In this document: positions 46,901-55,180 of the stretch, piece by piece
How the letters are laid out: each line of letters starts with the position of its first letter
How positions within the stretch are numbered: the stretch's first letter is position 1
NCBI GenBank assembly: GCA_023433405.1
Contig: JAEZCT010000041.1
Coordinates: 31,000-94,999, forward strand
Length of the DNA stretch: 64,000 nt
Direction: 5' to 3'
Origin: Bacillota bacterium
GTDB taxonomy: Bacteria; Bacillota; Clostridia; Oscillospirales; Ruminococcaceae
Position numbers and translations under genes: made by a program
The notes under the pieces: model-generated
Told to the model about the DNA's origin: nothing
The model's database searches: none
The model's input: the letters and a program-made list of their open reading frames with translations, nothing else

Positions 46901-49900
46901 GAGAGCTCAAAGAGGTCATGATACCCGATACCGTCGAGTATATCGGTGAGCGCGCATTTGCGATGTGTACCTCCCTTACCCGCGTTGCCTTGCCCGACAG
47001 CGTCGTGGAACTGGGTCCCGAAGTGTTTTGGAACTGTTCTAGCCTTTCGCGTGTCCGCGTACCTGCGGTTACCACTAATATTTACCGCGATGTATTCTCC
47101 GGCTGCCCTGTGACCATTTATGGCGGGGCAGGCTCGGTGGCAGAGCAGTATGCTGGTGATTATGGCATTCCGTTTGCCGATATCAACGACTTTGATAAGG
47201 AAATGCCCATTAACGAAAACGAGCGGACGAAGCTTGTGGCATTCGCAAATCAGGGCAGCAACCTTGCAAAACTCGGCTGGAACCTCAACGAAGATCCCGG
47301 CAGCTGGTCTGGCGTGCAATGGCGTGAAACCGAAAACGAACGCAGGGTTGTTTGCCTTAATTTTGAAGGCAAAGGGGTTACCGGCAGCCTTGACGTCTCC
47401 GGCTTTACTGCCCTCGAGCTACTGTTCTTGGGGACAGGGGAAACGGAGATTAACAACGGGATTACCGGGCTAACCACAACAGGTGCCACAGCATTAAGGC
47501 ATGTGGATGTTTCCTCAAACGTCCTCACAGCGCTCGATTTGTCAAACCTTCCGATGCTGGAGGGTGTATATGCGACAGGAAATCAGATTGCGCGTATAAC
47601 CTTATCGGGAAGTACGGAGATTAGAGAGCTTTATGTAAACGATAATAGGCTGACCGCCTTTGATCCCTCCGCCCTGACCGCGCTGGAAGTGTTAGTGGTC
47701 GATAACAACCCGATAACAAGCATTGATACAACGAAGAACACCAATCTGACATTCTTGGATGTCGGCAATATGCGATTAACCTCCCTTGACGTGACCAAAA
47801 ACATGAAGCTTGACGGACTGTCGTTTTATGGAAACCAAATCAGCGGCATTGATCTTTCCAGAAACATCATGCTTAAGTATATCAATGCGGGCGAAAATAG
47901 GCTTACGCAACTAAATATTTCCAAGAACACAGAGCTTGACACACTTTATTTCTACCACAATGAACTAACCGCACTGGATGTAAGCAAGCTCAAAAAGCTT
48001 AAGGTTTTGGGCGGCTATATCAACAAACTGTCGGTCATCGATGTGACCGGACTGCCGCTGGAACTGCTGGAGATCGACGAAAAAACGCGGGTGGTCGGCA
48101 GCACCTTGGCGCCCAATACGGATGAGCAGATTGATAGCTCGACCGGTCTGCGTTACAAGGTTTGGTTGGATAACACCGTGGTAATAACCAGCTTTACCCC
48201 CCCCGCAGGCTTCACCGGCGTGGTTACAATTCCAGAAAAAATCAACGGCAAAAACGTAACTAAAATTGGAAGCGGCGCCTTTTATCAGTGGGGCGCATTC
48301 CCGGCGCTTAAAAAGGTAACAATTCCTGAAGGCGTTACCTCAATCGGGGAGCGCGCATTTGCAGGCTGCACCTCACTGACGAAGATTTCTCTGCCAAATG
48401 GCGTTAAAACAATTCGTCCTCAGGCATTTATGGGCTGTACATCACTCAAAGAAATCCGCGTTCCTGCTAGCGTGGACGATTTCTGGTCAGACATTTTTAA
48501 AGATTGCTCTCAAACATTGACAATCTACGGTGAGTTGGGTTCCGATATTGAGAGCTTTGCGCATGATTTTGACATTGCTTTTGCAGAAATATCAAGTTAT
48601 GCTTCCAACACCGCCCCGATTGCCCTGCCCCTGAGCATAGAGGTAAACTACACAGCGCCGCGCACCGGCAAGGTTACCGCAAGTGACGCGGAAGGCGATA
48701 CCCTCACCTATTCTCTGGTTGGCGCTGTAACAAATGGTACTGTCACCACCGAATATGGCAAGGTGACAATTAATGGGCAGGGTGACTTCACCTATACGTT
48801 TACCGGCTCGTTCCCATCGGATAAAGCAAGCGTACAAGACAGCTTCGCATTTAAAGCAGACGACGGCAGCTTGGATTCCGAGCCTGCAACCGTCTCGATT
48901 ACGGTTACCCCCGGACTGGTGGAAGGCCTGACGCTCAATCAGAAGTCGCTTACACTCTCCACCCCTGCCAAGGCGGGCAGCGGTATTACACCGAAAAATT
49001 CAACCGTCGAGAAACTGGTTGCAGCCGTTAATCAGGGGGCAATCAATCAAAACGTAACGTGGAAGTCAAGCAATACAAGTGTTGCGAAGGTTGATAGTAA
49101 CGGCGTGGTGACAGCGGTAGGCAAGGGAACAGCCAACATTACCGTGACAACAGTTGGGAAAAACGCCAACAATGCAGCTATCAGCAAAACCTGCGTGGTT
49201 ACTGTCGAACAGACCGTTACCGGGGTAACGGTTGCCAATATCTCCGTTGTAAAAGGAGAGTCTGTCGATAAGAAGGTCACCGTCACTCCCGCCAACGCAA
49301 ACTATATTATCGGCGAGTGGGCGATAGCGGATGAAACCATCGCAAAAATTGATTCCGACGGCAAAGTGTTGGGACTAAAGGGCGGCAAAACCACCATCAG
49401 CTATATACTGCCCGAGGTGACTGCAACCGCAACGATTACGGTTGAGCAGCCTGTTATAAGCATCACGCTTACCGGTATGCAGGGTGACAAGGTAACCAAG
49501 GGCACCGTTATCCAGCTAACTCCAGTATTTAATCCCGTTGATACTACAAACCAAGCGGTTGCTTATAAAAGCTCCAAACCCGCTGTCGCCTCTGTAGACG
49601 CTGCCGGAAAGGTTGTTGCGCTTACATCCGGCACAACGGTTATTACCGCAACAACAGTGGGCAAGGATAAAACCAATAAGACGGTCTCTGCAAGCTATAC
49701 CCTCGAGGTCGTCACCGCGCCCACCGCGATAACCCTAAACAGCACAAGCGAAACAATTATTAAAAAGGGCAGCTTTACCCTTGTACCTACCGTCACCCCG
49801 GCAGACGCAAGCGATAAGACTGTTAAGTGGGTGGTTACCGATACGTCAGGTAAGGTGCTTGACGATGCCGATCAAATCCTGACCATTACGAATGGAAAAG

Positions 49901-52900
49901 TTACGGCAGTAGGCACAAATGATACCAAGGCTGTGCTGGTGTGGGCAATCAGCAACGCGGATGAGAAGGTAAAATCCGCCTGCCTTGTGAACATCTCTGT
50001 TCCGGCTGAAGGCGTAACCTTAGACGGAGAAGGGGCGGCAAGCGGCAAGGTGGCAATTACTACCACCCAAACACTCAAGCTCAGTGAGACGGTTACCCCC
50101 TTAAACGCCGATAACAGGTCTGTGGTTTGGGCAAGCTCGAACCCGAAGGCAGCGACGGTGGACGAGACCGGTATGGTAACTCCCGTTGCCAAGGGCACAG
50201 CGGTCATCAGCGCAACCACCGTCGATAAGGGCAAAAAGGCTTCTGTCACAGTAACGGTTACCGAGCTTATGACGGGTATTGCACTGAATGTTCAAAGCAT
50301 TGAGCTTGCCGAGGGTAAAAGCTATACTCTGTTGCCGACTGTCAGCCCCGCCACCGCAAGCAGCACCGCAGTGGATTGGGCAGTAACAAATCCGGACGGC
50401 AGCCCGCTTAGCGATACTCAGAAATCTCTCATTACCTTTACGTCGGGCGGAAAGATAACGGCGAATAAGGGCAGTGCGGGGCAAAAGGTAAAAATGACTG
50501 CCACTGCGAAGGATGGCAGCGGGATAACCGCTTCCTGTGAGATTACCATCATCGCAGAGCTGGTTTCAAAATTAATCATTTCCACTCCCGCTCCAACGCT
50601 TTATGCAAACAGTGCCGGGGAACAGCTTGCAGCCTTCCCGACAACGGCACGGCTTGAGTTAAAAGCGGTTATAAATAAAGAAGAAGTCAGCTATGAAAAT
50701 TCCAAGGTAGTGTGGAAGAGCGCCAACGATAAAATTGCCACTGTAGATGCCGCGGGCGTTGTTACGGCGGTAGGAAAAGGCAAGGCAAACATTACCGCGA
50801 CAGCTACTGACGGCAGCGGTCAGTCGGTAAGCGTATCGGTTACCGTCAAAAAGCTGGTAGAAAGCATTACCCTTGACGTTAGCGAAGTAACCATAGCGCA
50901 GGGTAAAAAGGCTACCATCAAGGCAAGCGTGTTGCCGGCGGATGCTGACCTGAAAACCATCCAATGGGCATCCTCCAATCCAGCCAATTGTCCGGTTTCC
51001 TCTTCCGGCGCGGTCACCGCCAATGCAACTGGAAATTATTCCATAACCGCTACCGCAAACGATAACAGCGGTGTTAACGCAACCGCAGTGGTTACAGTTG
51101 CCGCAGCGCCCAAAACCGTGGAGATTCGCAGTGACCTGTATAACCAAACAATAGAAATTGGCGAGTCGGCAGGGCTTACGGCAACAGTCAAGGATTCACA
51201 GGGCAACGCAGACACCGTCAGCCAGACGGTCACATGGGCAAGCTCCAATAAAAATGTGGTTGCGGTTGATGCTAACGGCGTTATCACCGCTGTTGCCAAG
51301 GGCAGTGCCGATATTACCGCAAAGACTACGGATGGGACAAACATATCATCCCAGAAATACAGGATTACGGTTAATGTAGCAGTGACTGGCGTCACACTCA
51401 ATAAAACGATACTGGTTTTAAAGAAGGGAAAGACCGAAACGCTAAAGGCTGCCATTACCCCGGCAAATGCAACCAACCTAGCGCTTACATGGGATAAGGT
51501 AAGCGGCGATGAGGACATCAGCATTGACGTGAAGAGCGGAAAGGTCACAGTTGCCAACAAGATTACGGCAGAAGACGGCGATACGGCCATAGTGCGGGTC
51601 ACAACCGCTGACGGCAGCTTTACTGCAACATGTCAGGTTGTAGTAGCGGCAGTTCAGGTTAAATCGGTTTCGCTGGATAAAACAAGCCATGATTTCACCG
51701 CGAAGGAAGGATTTATAGACAGCTTACGGCCTTTACAGCTTAAGCACACAATAAAATCCGATACCACTAATGTTGAGCCCTCCAATACCAATGTGACCTG
51801 GTCAAGCACAAACGAACAAATTGCTGTTGTGGATGCGGATGGACGTGTAACCCCCAAGGGCTTTGGTACCGCAAGGATTACGGTTACCACAGAGGATGGC
51901 TTTAAAACAGCGAGCTGCACCGTTAATGTATACCCCACCGCCAAAGCCGACAAGCTCGCTGCGGTCGAAGCCACCAAAACCATCGAGCTTGCCTCTGTTC
52001 AGGATGGCATAGCGGATTGGAGCCTAAAGGTAAAAAATCAGGCGGACAAAGAGCTGCTCAATACGTTGTTCACCTACTCCAGCAGTAACGCAAAGGTCGC
52101 GGTAGTGGACGAATACGGGCATGTCACCGCACCAGAAAACGGTGTGGCAGGCACGGCTAAGATAACTGCCGCCTTAACAAACGATCTTGCTAAACGTAAG
52201 GTAGTTTTCACTGTAAACGTCGTGCCGCAGCAGGTACAAAATGTAGATATCTCATACAGTCTGCCGAACCCCGACGGCTCGGGGGTTCTGGAGCTTACAA
52301 ATCAGAACCTTGAGCTGCTGTTTACCGCGAATCAGCGGATTGAGCTGAGCGCGCTTCAGACAACCGGTTCAGGAAGCGTTGTTACCACAAAGCCGGTATG
52401 GAAATCCAGCAATACCGCAGTCGCTACGGTAGCAGTAACAACAAGCGGCAATGCGGTTGTTACCTTTAAACGTGCCGGTACGGTCACCATATCCGCACAG
52501 GCCAACGATAAGTTGAAGGCTATCAACTCCATAGACATCACGGCATTTGATTTTACACCTAAGGTAATCGGCACAATCACAGTCAACCGGCTCAGCAACC
52601 TGGATGTCGAGGCCAGATACACGTCTACCCGGTTTGGTCTGGAAACGGTCAATAACGAAGAAACGCAAACAGTGATTCAAAACGTCGCAACAGATACCAT
52701 TAAGCTCGGCTCAAACTTTCTGCCCAACAGCTTAATTACGCTGGAGGCCATCGGCAATGGTTGGGTTGTAAAGGCGGATGAATCGGTTAAGGCCGGAACC
52801 TACGCGGTAACCGCTACAGTAGTCCTGGCGGATGATGGCATAAGCAGTTCCGTTCGAGCCACCACCGGCAGCGATACAATTACAACTAAGGTAACGCTTT

Positions 52901-53511
52901 CTGTCAAGGTAATTAGCGGAAAGGCATCTGTCAAGGTCAGCATCCCCAAGGTCAATTTGTTCTATGCGGAGCCTTCCGTACCTCTTACCTTTACCACAGC
53001 CGAGACTATAACCAATGTTGTCCTTGTAAATAATACAAACGCACGTTTCACGGAGATATGCGGGGTGAATTATGAGGATACTGAGGGAAGCTGGAGGCTG
53101 TACTGGAATGATACGCAGGATAACAGCCCAAACAGCTTATCAGGTTATATGGATGTGTATCTGGAAAATTACGACGACCCCATCCGTCTTTCTGTTACAG
53201 TGGGCAAAATAACGACCGCGCCTAAGCTTTCGGCAATAATTCAGTACGAAAGCGATAGCAAAACAGCCAGCGTTTTCCTCACAAATACTACAGACAAGGT
53301 GCCGCTGACTGATTATGGTGCAAATCTTAGCGCAAAATATAATTCTTCGTTGTTTAATCTTGAGGTGGAAGACGATATGCTGGTGCTTACCCCTGTTAAC
53401 GAGGACACGGTGAAGCCAGGAACAACCTATTCGGTCGAAGCAATTATTTCAAAAGACGATTGGGGAGACAACACGATTCCGTTAAAAATCAGTGTTAAAT
53501 TCCCGTCGTAG
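40924..53511 (+). CDS. Giant secreted LRR and Big_2-domain surface protein
   Basis: 4195 residues. Signal peptide in residues 1-40 (FFALLMAVLIALPSAAVPVF, cut after FADD-like site). Five LRR blocks begin near residues 48, 305, 901, 1500 and 2095. Each opens with an 'L..FA....LGW......W.GI.W' cap and continues as 21-residue repeats (L..L.V..N.LT.LDVS.N). Blocks 2-5 end in BspA-type LRRs (VTIPEGVTSIGERAF type) and a GSAAEQYA motif. Residues 2560-2663 are a cadherin/VCBS-like domain (NTAPIALPLSIEVNY). About thirteen Big_2 Ig-like domains follow to about 3900, then two other beta domains. There is no LPXTG, SLH repeat, or C-terminal membrane segment. GGAGGAG lies 8 bases before the ATG. Probably an adhesin or ligand-binding surface protein. 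Confidence 0.9.
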   Translation: MDVNHFGFFGFWQKRGLQKFFALLMAVLIALPSAAVPVFADDPEGISYNPQEIEKLLAFAQQPGSSGSSNSEILNWDDEGADPSTWDGISWTDIEGIAHVERIVLTDAGVSGSLDVSGFSHLTNLELGCESNESEGNHVTHIDARQCTALENIVAPRNGLMTLQLEGSTGIKYMHLWQNKLSAINVQEFTWLEELNVDYNALNTLDVSQNTSLKKLWVGGNLFTEINLNNNVELEELYIYDGQLTALDVSTLQYLNTLRARNNPFIYIDISNNPNLTEENFEVDERVTVKGNENIADRVGVVEQYNADEVAKLTAFANQDDNLTKLGWNLDDPGSWNGINWLSDEENEKRVKDIDLADKELSGSLDASGFSSLMWLNVGRSTDDSAGNHLSQIDVSGCTALTALHAFHNNLTTLGLSGNENLNELFIWNNQLESVDLSDCVALERLHVDNNNSISSLDTSRCVNLKDLYVNGNKISTLNLADNTALEVLSAGQNQLTSIDLSNLVSLRELDLSQNPLESLPSLNAVTSLEKIHIYDTGIHTIDISALTNLKELNISGNQLTALNLSSNTRLENLYLWNNGLTTLDVSALTELKELNCSDNPLGTLNVAQNTQLRGLWVVGTQVKSLSLAANALLEQLDIGWNDISTLDLSGNPMLKSLSMQGTSITSLDVSQNGNLEELSFNVNRLTSLDVSMLTKLKVLSGRVNNLASIDVTGLPLEVLEIDEKTRVIGSTLVPDAEEQQYGDTGLRYKEWDDGTVVITSFLLTESFDKNIAIPSEINGKPVTKIGSAAFYEWGRILELQNVEIPHGVTSIGERAFYRTSLNRVWLPDSMTDLREGAFQECWNLERIRIGADAVNLGRDVFGGCAGSLTIYGERGSAAEQYANDWGIAFDDVENFDKELPINEYELQMLHAFADQGSNRENLGWNPENPLGWEGVEWTYAGEEKRVKSLNLSDKGLTGTLDVSNFSELEWLNVAPDENSDGNNPNRLTGLNASGCSQLREILAYENALTTINITNLPSLETANFSDNKLTSINFAGTTALKYLWVPANNLQAIDISSLVNLTDFACQVNQITSLDTSKNTQLRLLDFGENPLKQINLSKNSKLEELYTWDSELTALNIDNLTELTILHAGENKLTGINTTHNKKLVELRLDGNQLSSIDFSANTELERLNLTNTGITTPNLSGLTKLTELNLSDNPLAELNIASNTQLRCLDVVNVQLQSIDVSRNTQLEYLNCSWNQLEDIDLSQNTALISLTVDGAFLPDVTQIDLSHNTNLEELHFFHNRFTSIDVSKLTKLKRLYGYINNLTEIDVTGLPLEVLEVDDWVRVIGSNLVPDVTEQALGETGLRYKEWDDGTVAITSFTPPEHFDGKLVIPGTINNKPVKRIGNGAFFRFDTDMRIRSVTLPEGITSIGSRAFKDTGIRRLWLPDSVTTIQDGAFEGCWNLNRIRIGENAVNFGWDIFGGCGGYLTIYGEQGSAAEQYANDCGIAFADTDEFYTELPFNQNDLDKLKDFANQDQNKVKLGWDMEEPIDWTGIDWVEVNGENRARDIYLPDLGLTGSLDVSGFTALEWLNIAPDGEDSQNHNSITGLNVAGAAKLIGVFAHDNKLQGTINISNLPCLEIVHFDCNELTGIILTGSTALRELWLAGNQLKNVDLKDNVNLELLNLDDNQLTDIKLSSLTKLNNLRVGNNKISSIDLNKNTRLEHLSVSGNGLTNLTVRMLPNLQMVDISNNKLTAIDLTANTQLGELYAQGNLFKVINLTKNPKLRTIFLSENQLATLNVTNMPELEELFCWGNLFTSVDVTKNAKLRRLDVGGLQLTQLDVTKNPLLEELTCPWNQLSSLDVTKNTELVHLDVGSNNLTALDITNNPKLESLYFFYNPLTSLDVSKNKELRLLSGCVCKLSEIDITGLDKLEVLAIDERTRIVGSTVIPEIEEIPYGDTGLRYKAWNQFVCITSFTPPQNFNGVVEIPAYIQEMPVRVIGNGAFYQWEEFGELKEVMIPDTVEYIGERAFAMCTSLTRVALPDSVVELGPEVFWNCSSLSRVRVPAVTTNIYRDVFSGCPVTIYGGAGSVAEQYAGDYGIPFADINDFDKEMPINENERTKLVAFANQGSNLAKLGWNLNEDPGSWSGVQWRETENERRVVCLNFEGKGVTGSLDVSGFTALELLFLGTGETEINNGITGLTTTGATALRHVDVSSNVLTALDLSNLPMLEGVYATGNQIARITLSGSTEIRELYVNDNRLTAFDPSALTALEVLVVDNNPITSIDTTKNTNLTFLDVGNMRLTSLDVTKNMKLDGLSFYGNQISGIDLSRNIMLKYINAGENRLTQLNISKNTELDTLYFYHNELTALDVSKLKKLKVLGGYINKLSVIDVTGLPLELLEIDEKTRVVGSTLAPNTDEQIDSSTGLRYKVWLDNTVVITSFTPPAGFTGVVTIPEKINGKNVTKIGSGAFYQWGAFPALKKVTIPEGVTSIGERAFAGCTSLTKISLPNGVKTIRPQAFMGCTSLKEIRVPASVDDFWSDIFKDCSQTLTIYGELGSDIESFAHDFDIAFAEISSYASNTAPIALPLSIEVNYTAPRTGKVTASDAEGDTLTYSLVGAVTNGTVTTEYGKVTINGQGDFTYTFTGSFPSDKASVQDSFAFKADDGSLDSEPATVSITVTPGLVEGLTLNQKSLTLSTPAKAGSGITPKNSTVEKLVAAVNQGAINQNVTWKSSNTSVAKVDSNGVVTAVGKGTANITVTTVGKNANNAAISKTCVVTVEQTVTGVTVANISVVKGESVDKKVTVTPANANYIIGEWAIADETIAKIDSDGKVLGLKGGKTTISYILPEVTATATITVEQPVISITLTGMQGDKVTKGTVIQLTPVFNPVDTTNQAVAYKSSKPAVASVDAAGKVVALTSGTTVITATTVGKDKTNKTVSASYTLEVVTAPTAITLNSTSETIIKKGSFTLVPTVTPADASDKTVKWVVTDTSGKVLDDADQILTITNGKVTAVGTNDTKAVLVWAISNADEKVKSACLVNISVPAEGVTLDGEGAASGKVAITTTQTLKLSETVTPLNADNRSVVWASSNPKAATVDETGMVTPVAKGTAVISATTVDKGKKASVTVTVTELMTGIALNVQSIELAEGKSYTLLPTVSPATASSTAVDWAVTNPDGSPLSDTQKSLITFTSGGKITANKGSAGQKVKMTATAKDGSGITASCEITIIAELVSKLIISTPAPTLYANSAGEQLAAFPTTARLELKAVINKEEVSYENSKVVWKSANDKIATVDAAGVVTAVGKGKANITATATDGSGQSVSVSVTVKKLVESITLDVSEVTIAQGKKATIKASVLPADADLKTIQWASSNPANCPVSSSGAVTANATGNYSITATANDNSGVNATAVVTVAAAPKTVEIRSDLYNQTIEIGESAGLTATVKDSQGNADTVSQTVTWASSNKNVVAVDANGVITAVAKGSADITAKTTDGTNISSQKYRITVNVAVTGVTLNKTILVLKKGKTETLKAAITPANATNLALTWDKVSGDEDISIDVKSGKVTVANKITAEDGDTAIVRVTTADGSFTATCQVVVAAVQVKSVSLDKTSHDFTAKEGFIDSLRPLQLKHTIKSDTTNVEPSNTNVTWSSTNEQIAVVDADGRVTPKGFGTARITVTTEDGFKTASCTVNVYPTAKADKLAAVEATKTIELASVQDGIADWSLKVKNQADKELLNTLFTYSSSNAKVAVVDEYGHVTAPENGVAGTAKITAALTNDLAKRKVVFTVNVVPQQVQNVDISYSLPNPDGSGVLELTNQNLELLFTANQRIELSALQTTGSGSVVTTKPVWKSSNTAVATVAVTTSGNAVVTFKRAGTVTISAQANDKLKAINSIDITAFDFTPKVIGTITVNRLSNLDVEARYTSTRFGLETVNNEETQTVIQNVATDTIKLGSNFLPNSLITLEAIGNGWVVKADESVKAGTYAVTATVVLADDGISSSVRATTGSDTITTKVTLSVKVISGKASVKVSIPKVNLFYAEPSVPLTFTTAETITNVVLVNNTNARFTEICGVNYEDTEGSWRLYWNDTQDNSPNSLSGYMDVYLENYDDPIRLSVTVGKITTAPKLSAIIQYESDSKTASVFLTNTTDKVPLTDYGANLSAKYNSSLFNLEVEDDMLVLTPVNEDTVKPGTTYSVEAIISKDDWGDNTIPLKISVKFPS

Positions 53512-53544
53512 CTCTGCAAATTCCGTTTAAAAATAACCAATAGT

Positions 53545-53590
53545 GCAAAACCGCGAGGCAGCATAAAAAATTGCTGCTGCGCGGTTTTGC
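53545..53590 (+). terminator. Terminator of the giant gene
   Basis: Long stem (GCAAAACCGCG with CGCGGTTTTGC, plus inner GGCAGCA with TGCTGCT) ending in GCTTTTGG, 34 bases after the stop. Confidence 0.85.
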
Positions 53591-53939
53591 TTTTGGTTTA
53601 CTACATTGGCTAAAATCAACTTAATTCAAAATATAATTATTGCGCTAAACATCGTATGAATTCTGTACACTCATAAATAGAAGCGCCAAAATAATATATG
53701 GGAAAGTGCACTGATTAATAGAAATAGACCAAGTCGGTTACATAAAAATAAAGCATTCCGGTCATTTTTACAAGAAAAATCAGTTTTAATATTGAAAAAT
53801 GCTCTCATATCAAGTACAATGTTTCTAACAAGGTACACTTTATTACATGGTAGTTTTGATTGTAACAATTATACTTAAAATAAATAATTTATATAATAAG
53901 CACAACATATTAGCCTGGCGGTGGAATATATATGCAGAA

Positions 53940-54001
53940 AAATACAAGCCGAAAAGACTCCATTGAAGTGTACTTCAATGGAGTCTTTTCGGCTTGTATT
54001 T
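53940..54001. repeat. Perfect 30-bp inverted repeat
   Basis: Arms 53940-53969 and 53972-54001 are exact reverse complements separated by only 2 bases. Such a near-cruciform is longer than any terminator in the window and has no U-tract. TATAAT at 53892 and a 29-codon frame (53932-54021, GGTGGA upstream) run into it, but that frame is mostly the palindrome itself and is not called a gene. The surrounding 53600-53930 stretch is AT-rich and shows no feature. Confidence 0.75.
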
Positions 54002-54069
54002 GTGTCAAACAGAATAAATAATTTACATTTTTAACAATATAGGGATACGCATAAAGCTTTAATTGCAAC

Positions 54070-54175
54070 TAATACTAATCTCCTCAAAAAGAGTCGTTAA
54101 AAATCCGCGTGAAAACCCATAAATTAAAGCTTTTCACTTGATTTTTATACTCTTTTAAATCGGATATTAGTATAA
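54070..54175. repeat. Miniature palindromic element, copy 2
   Basis: Left end TAATACTAATCTCCTCAAAA and right end (other strand) TATACTAATATCCGATTTAA, with the shared inner arm TAAAAATC-CGTGAAAA and a centre CCCATAAATTAAAGC. About 106 bp, imperfect palindrome, no coding capacity. Confidence 0.8.
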
Positions 54176-54268
54176 ATAGAACTTTGACTATTAATCAAAA
54201 CAGTCGTATTACCCATTACCATATGTCATACATAATCTACATCGCTTCTATGAATTGTAATTTGGTGG

Positions 54269-54607
54269 CTATATGCGAATGATTTTGAAGGGCTTGTTAA
54301 GCCTTAAGCAATATGCAATAACAAAACGCGTGCCACTCGATCGCATATCCCAAAAAGCAAGAACATAGTCGCTGTATTCCACAATTTTCACGTTGCGGCG
54401 CAGCGGTGCTACCCTGCCGTATGCAGCATAATCCGGCAAAAAGCTGCGAAAGGAAAGCCCCAAAGCGCGCGCAGCCTCCTGAGCCAATGTATCAATACCG
54501 CGCGCGCCTCCGCTGATAATCTCGGTGCAGTTGGCGGGCAAATGACAGATGATATGATCCTTATCGGTACCTTTCGCTTCTCGGGAACCTATCACGGCAA
54601 CCTTCAT
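54269..54607 (-). CDS. Small SLOG/DprA-like Rossmann protein
   Basis: A 112-residue protein beginning MKVAVIGSREAKGTDKD and containing EIISGGARGIDTLAQEAA, the nucleotide-binding pattern of the SLOG superfamily (DprA/Smf, lysine-decarboxylase-like and DUF2493 proteins). It is a stand-alone minimal domain. Such proteins are thought to bind nucleotides or nucleotide-derived signals; the ligand is unknown. GGAG is about 10 bases before the ATG. It is monocistronic. Confidence 0.8.
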   Translation of the reverse strand: MKVAVIGSREAKGTDKDHIICHLPANCTEIISGGARGIDTLAQEAARALGLSFRSFLPDYAAYGRVAPLRRNVKIVEYSDYVLAFWDMRSSGTRFVIAYCLRLNKPFKIIRI

Positions 54608-55180
54608 TGTAAAACGCTCCGTTTCTTGCTGTCATTTAACTGAAATATGGTAATACGCTGGAATATTAATGCCTAAAAATGATTTAAAAGTTTAAAAATG
54701 GGGTCGCTCACATTGGGTTATAGTTTTTGAAGCAGACTATTATAGCAGTATCTGCTTAGGCAATAGCATTATGAATGCAAAAGAAGCAAAGCCTTGCGCG
54801 CTTCATCATTAAAAAGCCACTCAGAAGCAACGGCAAGACATCTGCACAGAAAATTCCTGTATGCATAGCAGCACATGAAAATACACAAAATAATACCTTG
54901 AAAGAAGCAAACTGAAAAACCGTATTTTTACAAAATTGAACCAATTTCAACCGTTTCACTCTCGCAATATTTTCAAAACTTTTTGGGTTCCTTAAGGCAT
55001 ATGGGCATAAGAAGCCGACCCAGAAAGTTGAGAATGACAGAATATGAGTATGCAAGGGAAGTTGCGACAGAGCGTTCTGTTTTTGCCTTCGATATTTATC
55101 TTGGTCAAGGCAATGATAGATATGCAGAGCCCGCGCATCGATTAAAACGTAAACGGGCTTGGGAAAGGTATGGAAAATAA
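54608..55180. other. Intergenic region before spoIVB
   Basis: 573 bases without a supported gene. A plus-strand frame of 65 codons ends at 55180, touching the spoIVB ATG, but has no ribosome site. A sigma-F/G-type promoter is expected here by analogy with other spore formers but I cannot point to one with confidence. Confidence 0.4.

Noticed and set aside
53671..53868. 65-codon minus-strand frame after the giant gene
   Set aside because: AT-rich region, no ribosome site, no recognisable sequence.
53932..54021. 29-codon gene across the 30-bp palindrome
   Set aside because: Most of the codons are the palindrome itself; composition gives no support.
54983..55180. 65-codon plus-strand frame ending at the spoIVB start
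   Set aside because: No ribosome site, no family resemblance; contact with the spoIVB ATG looks accidental.
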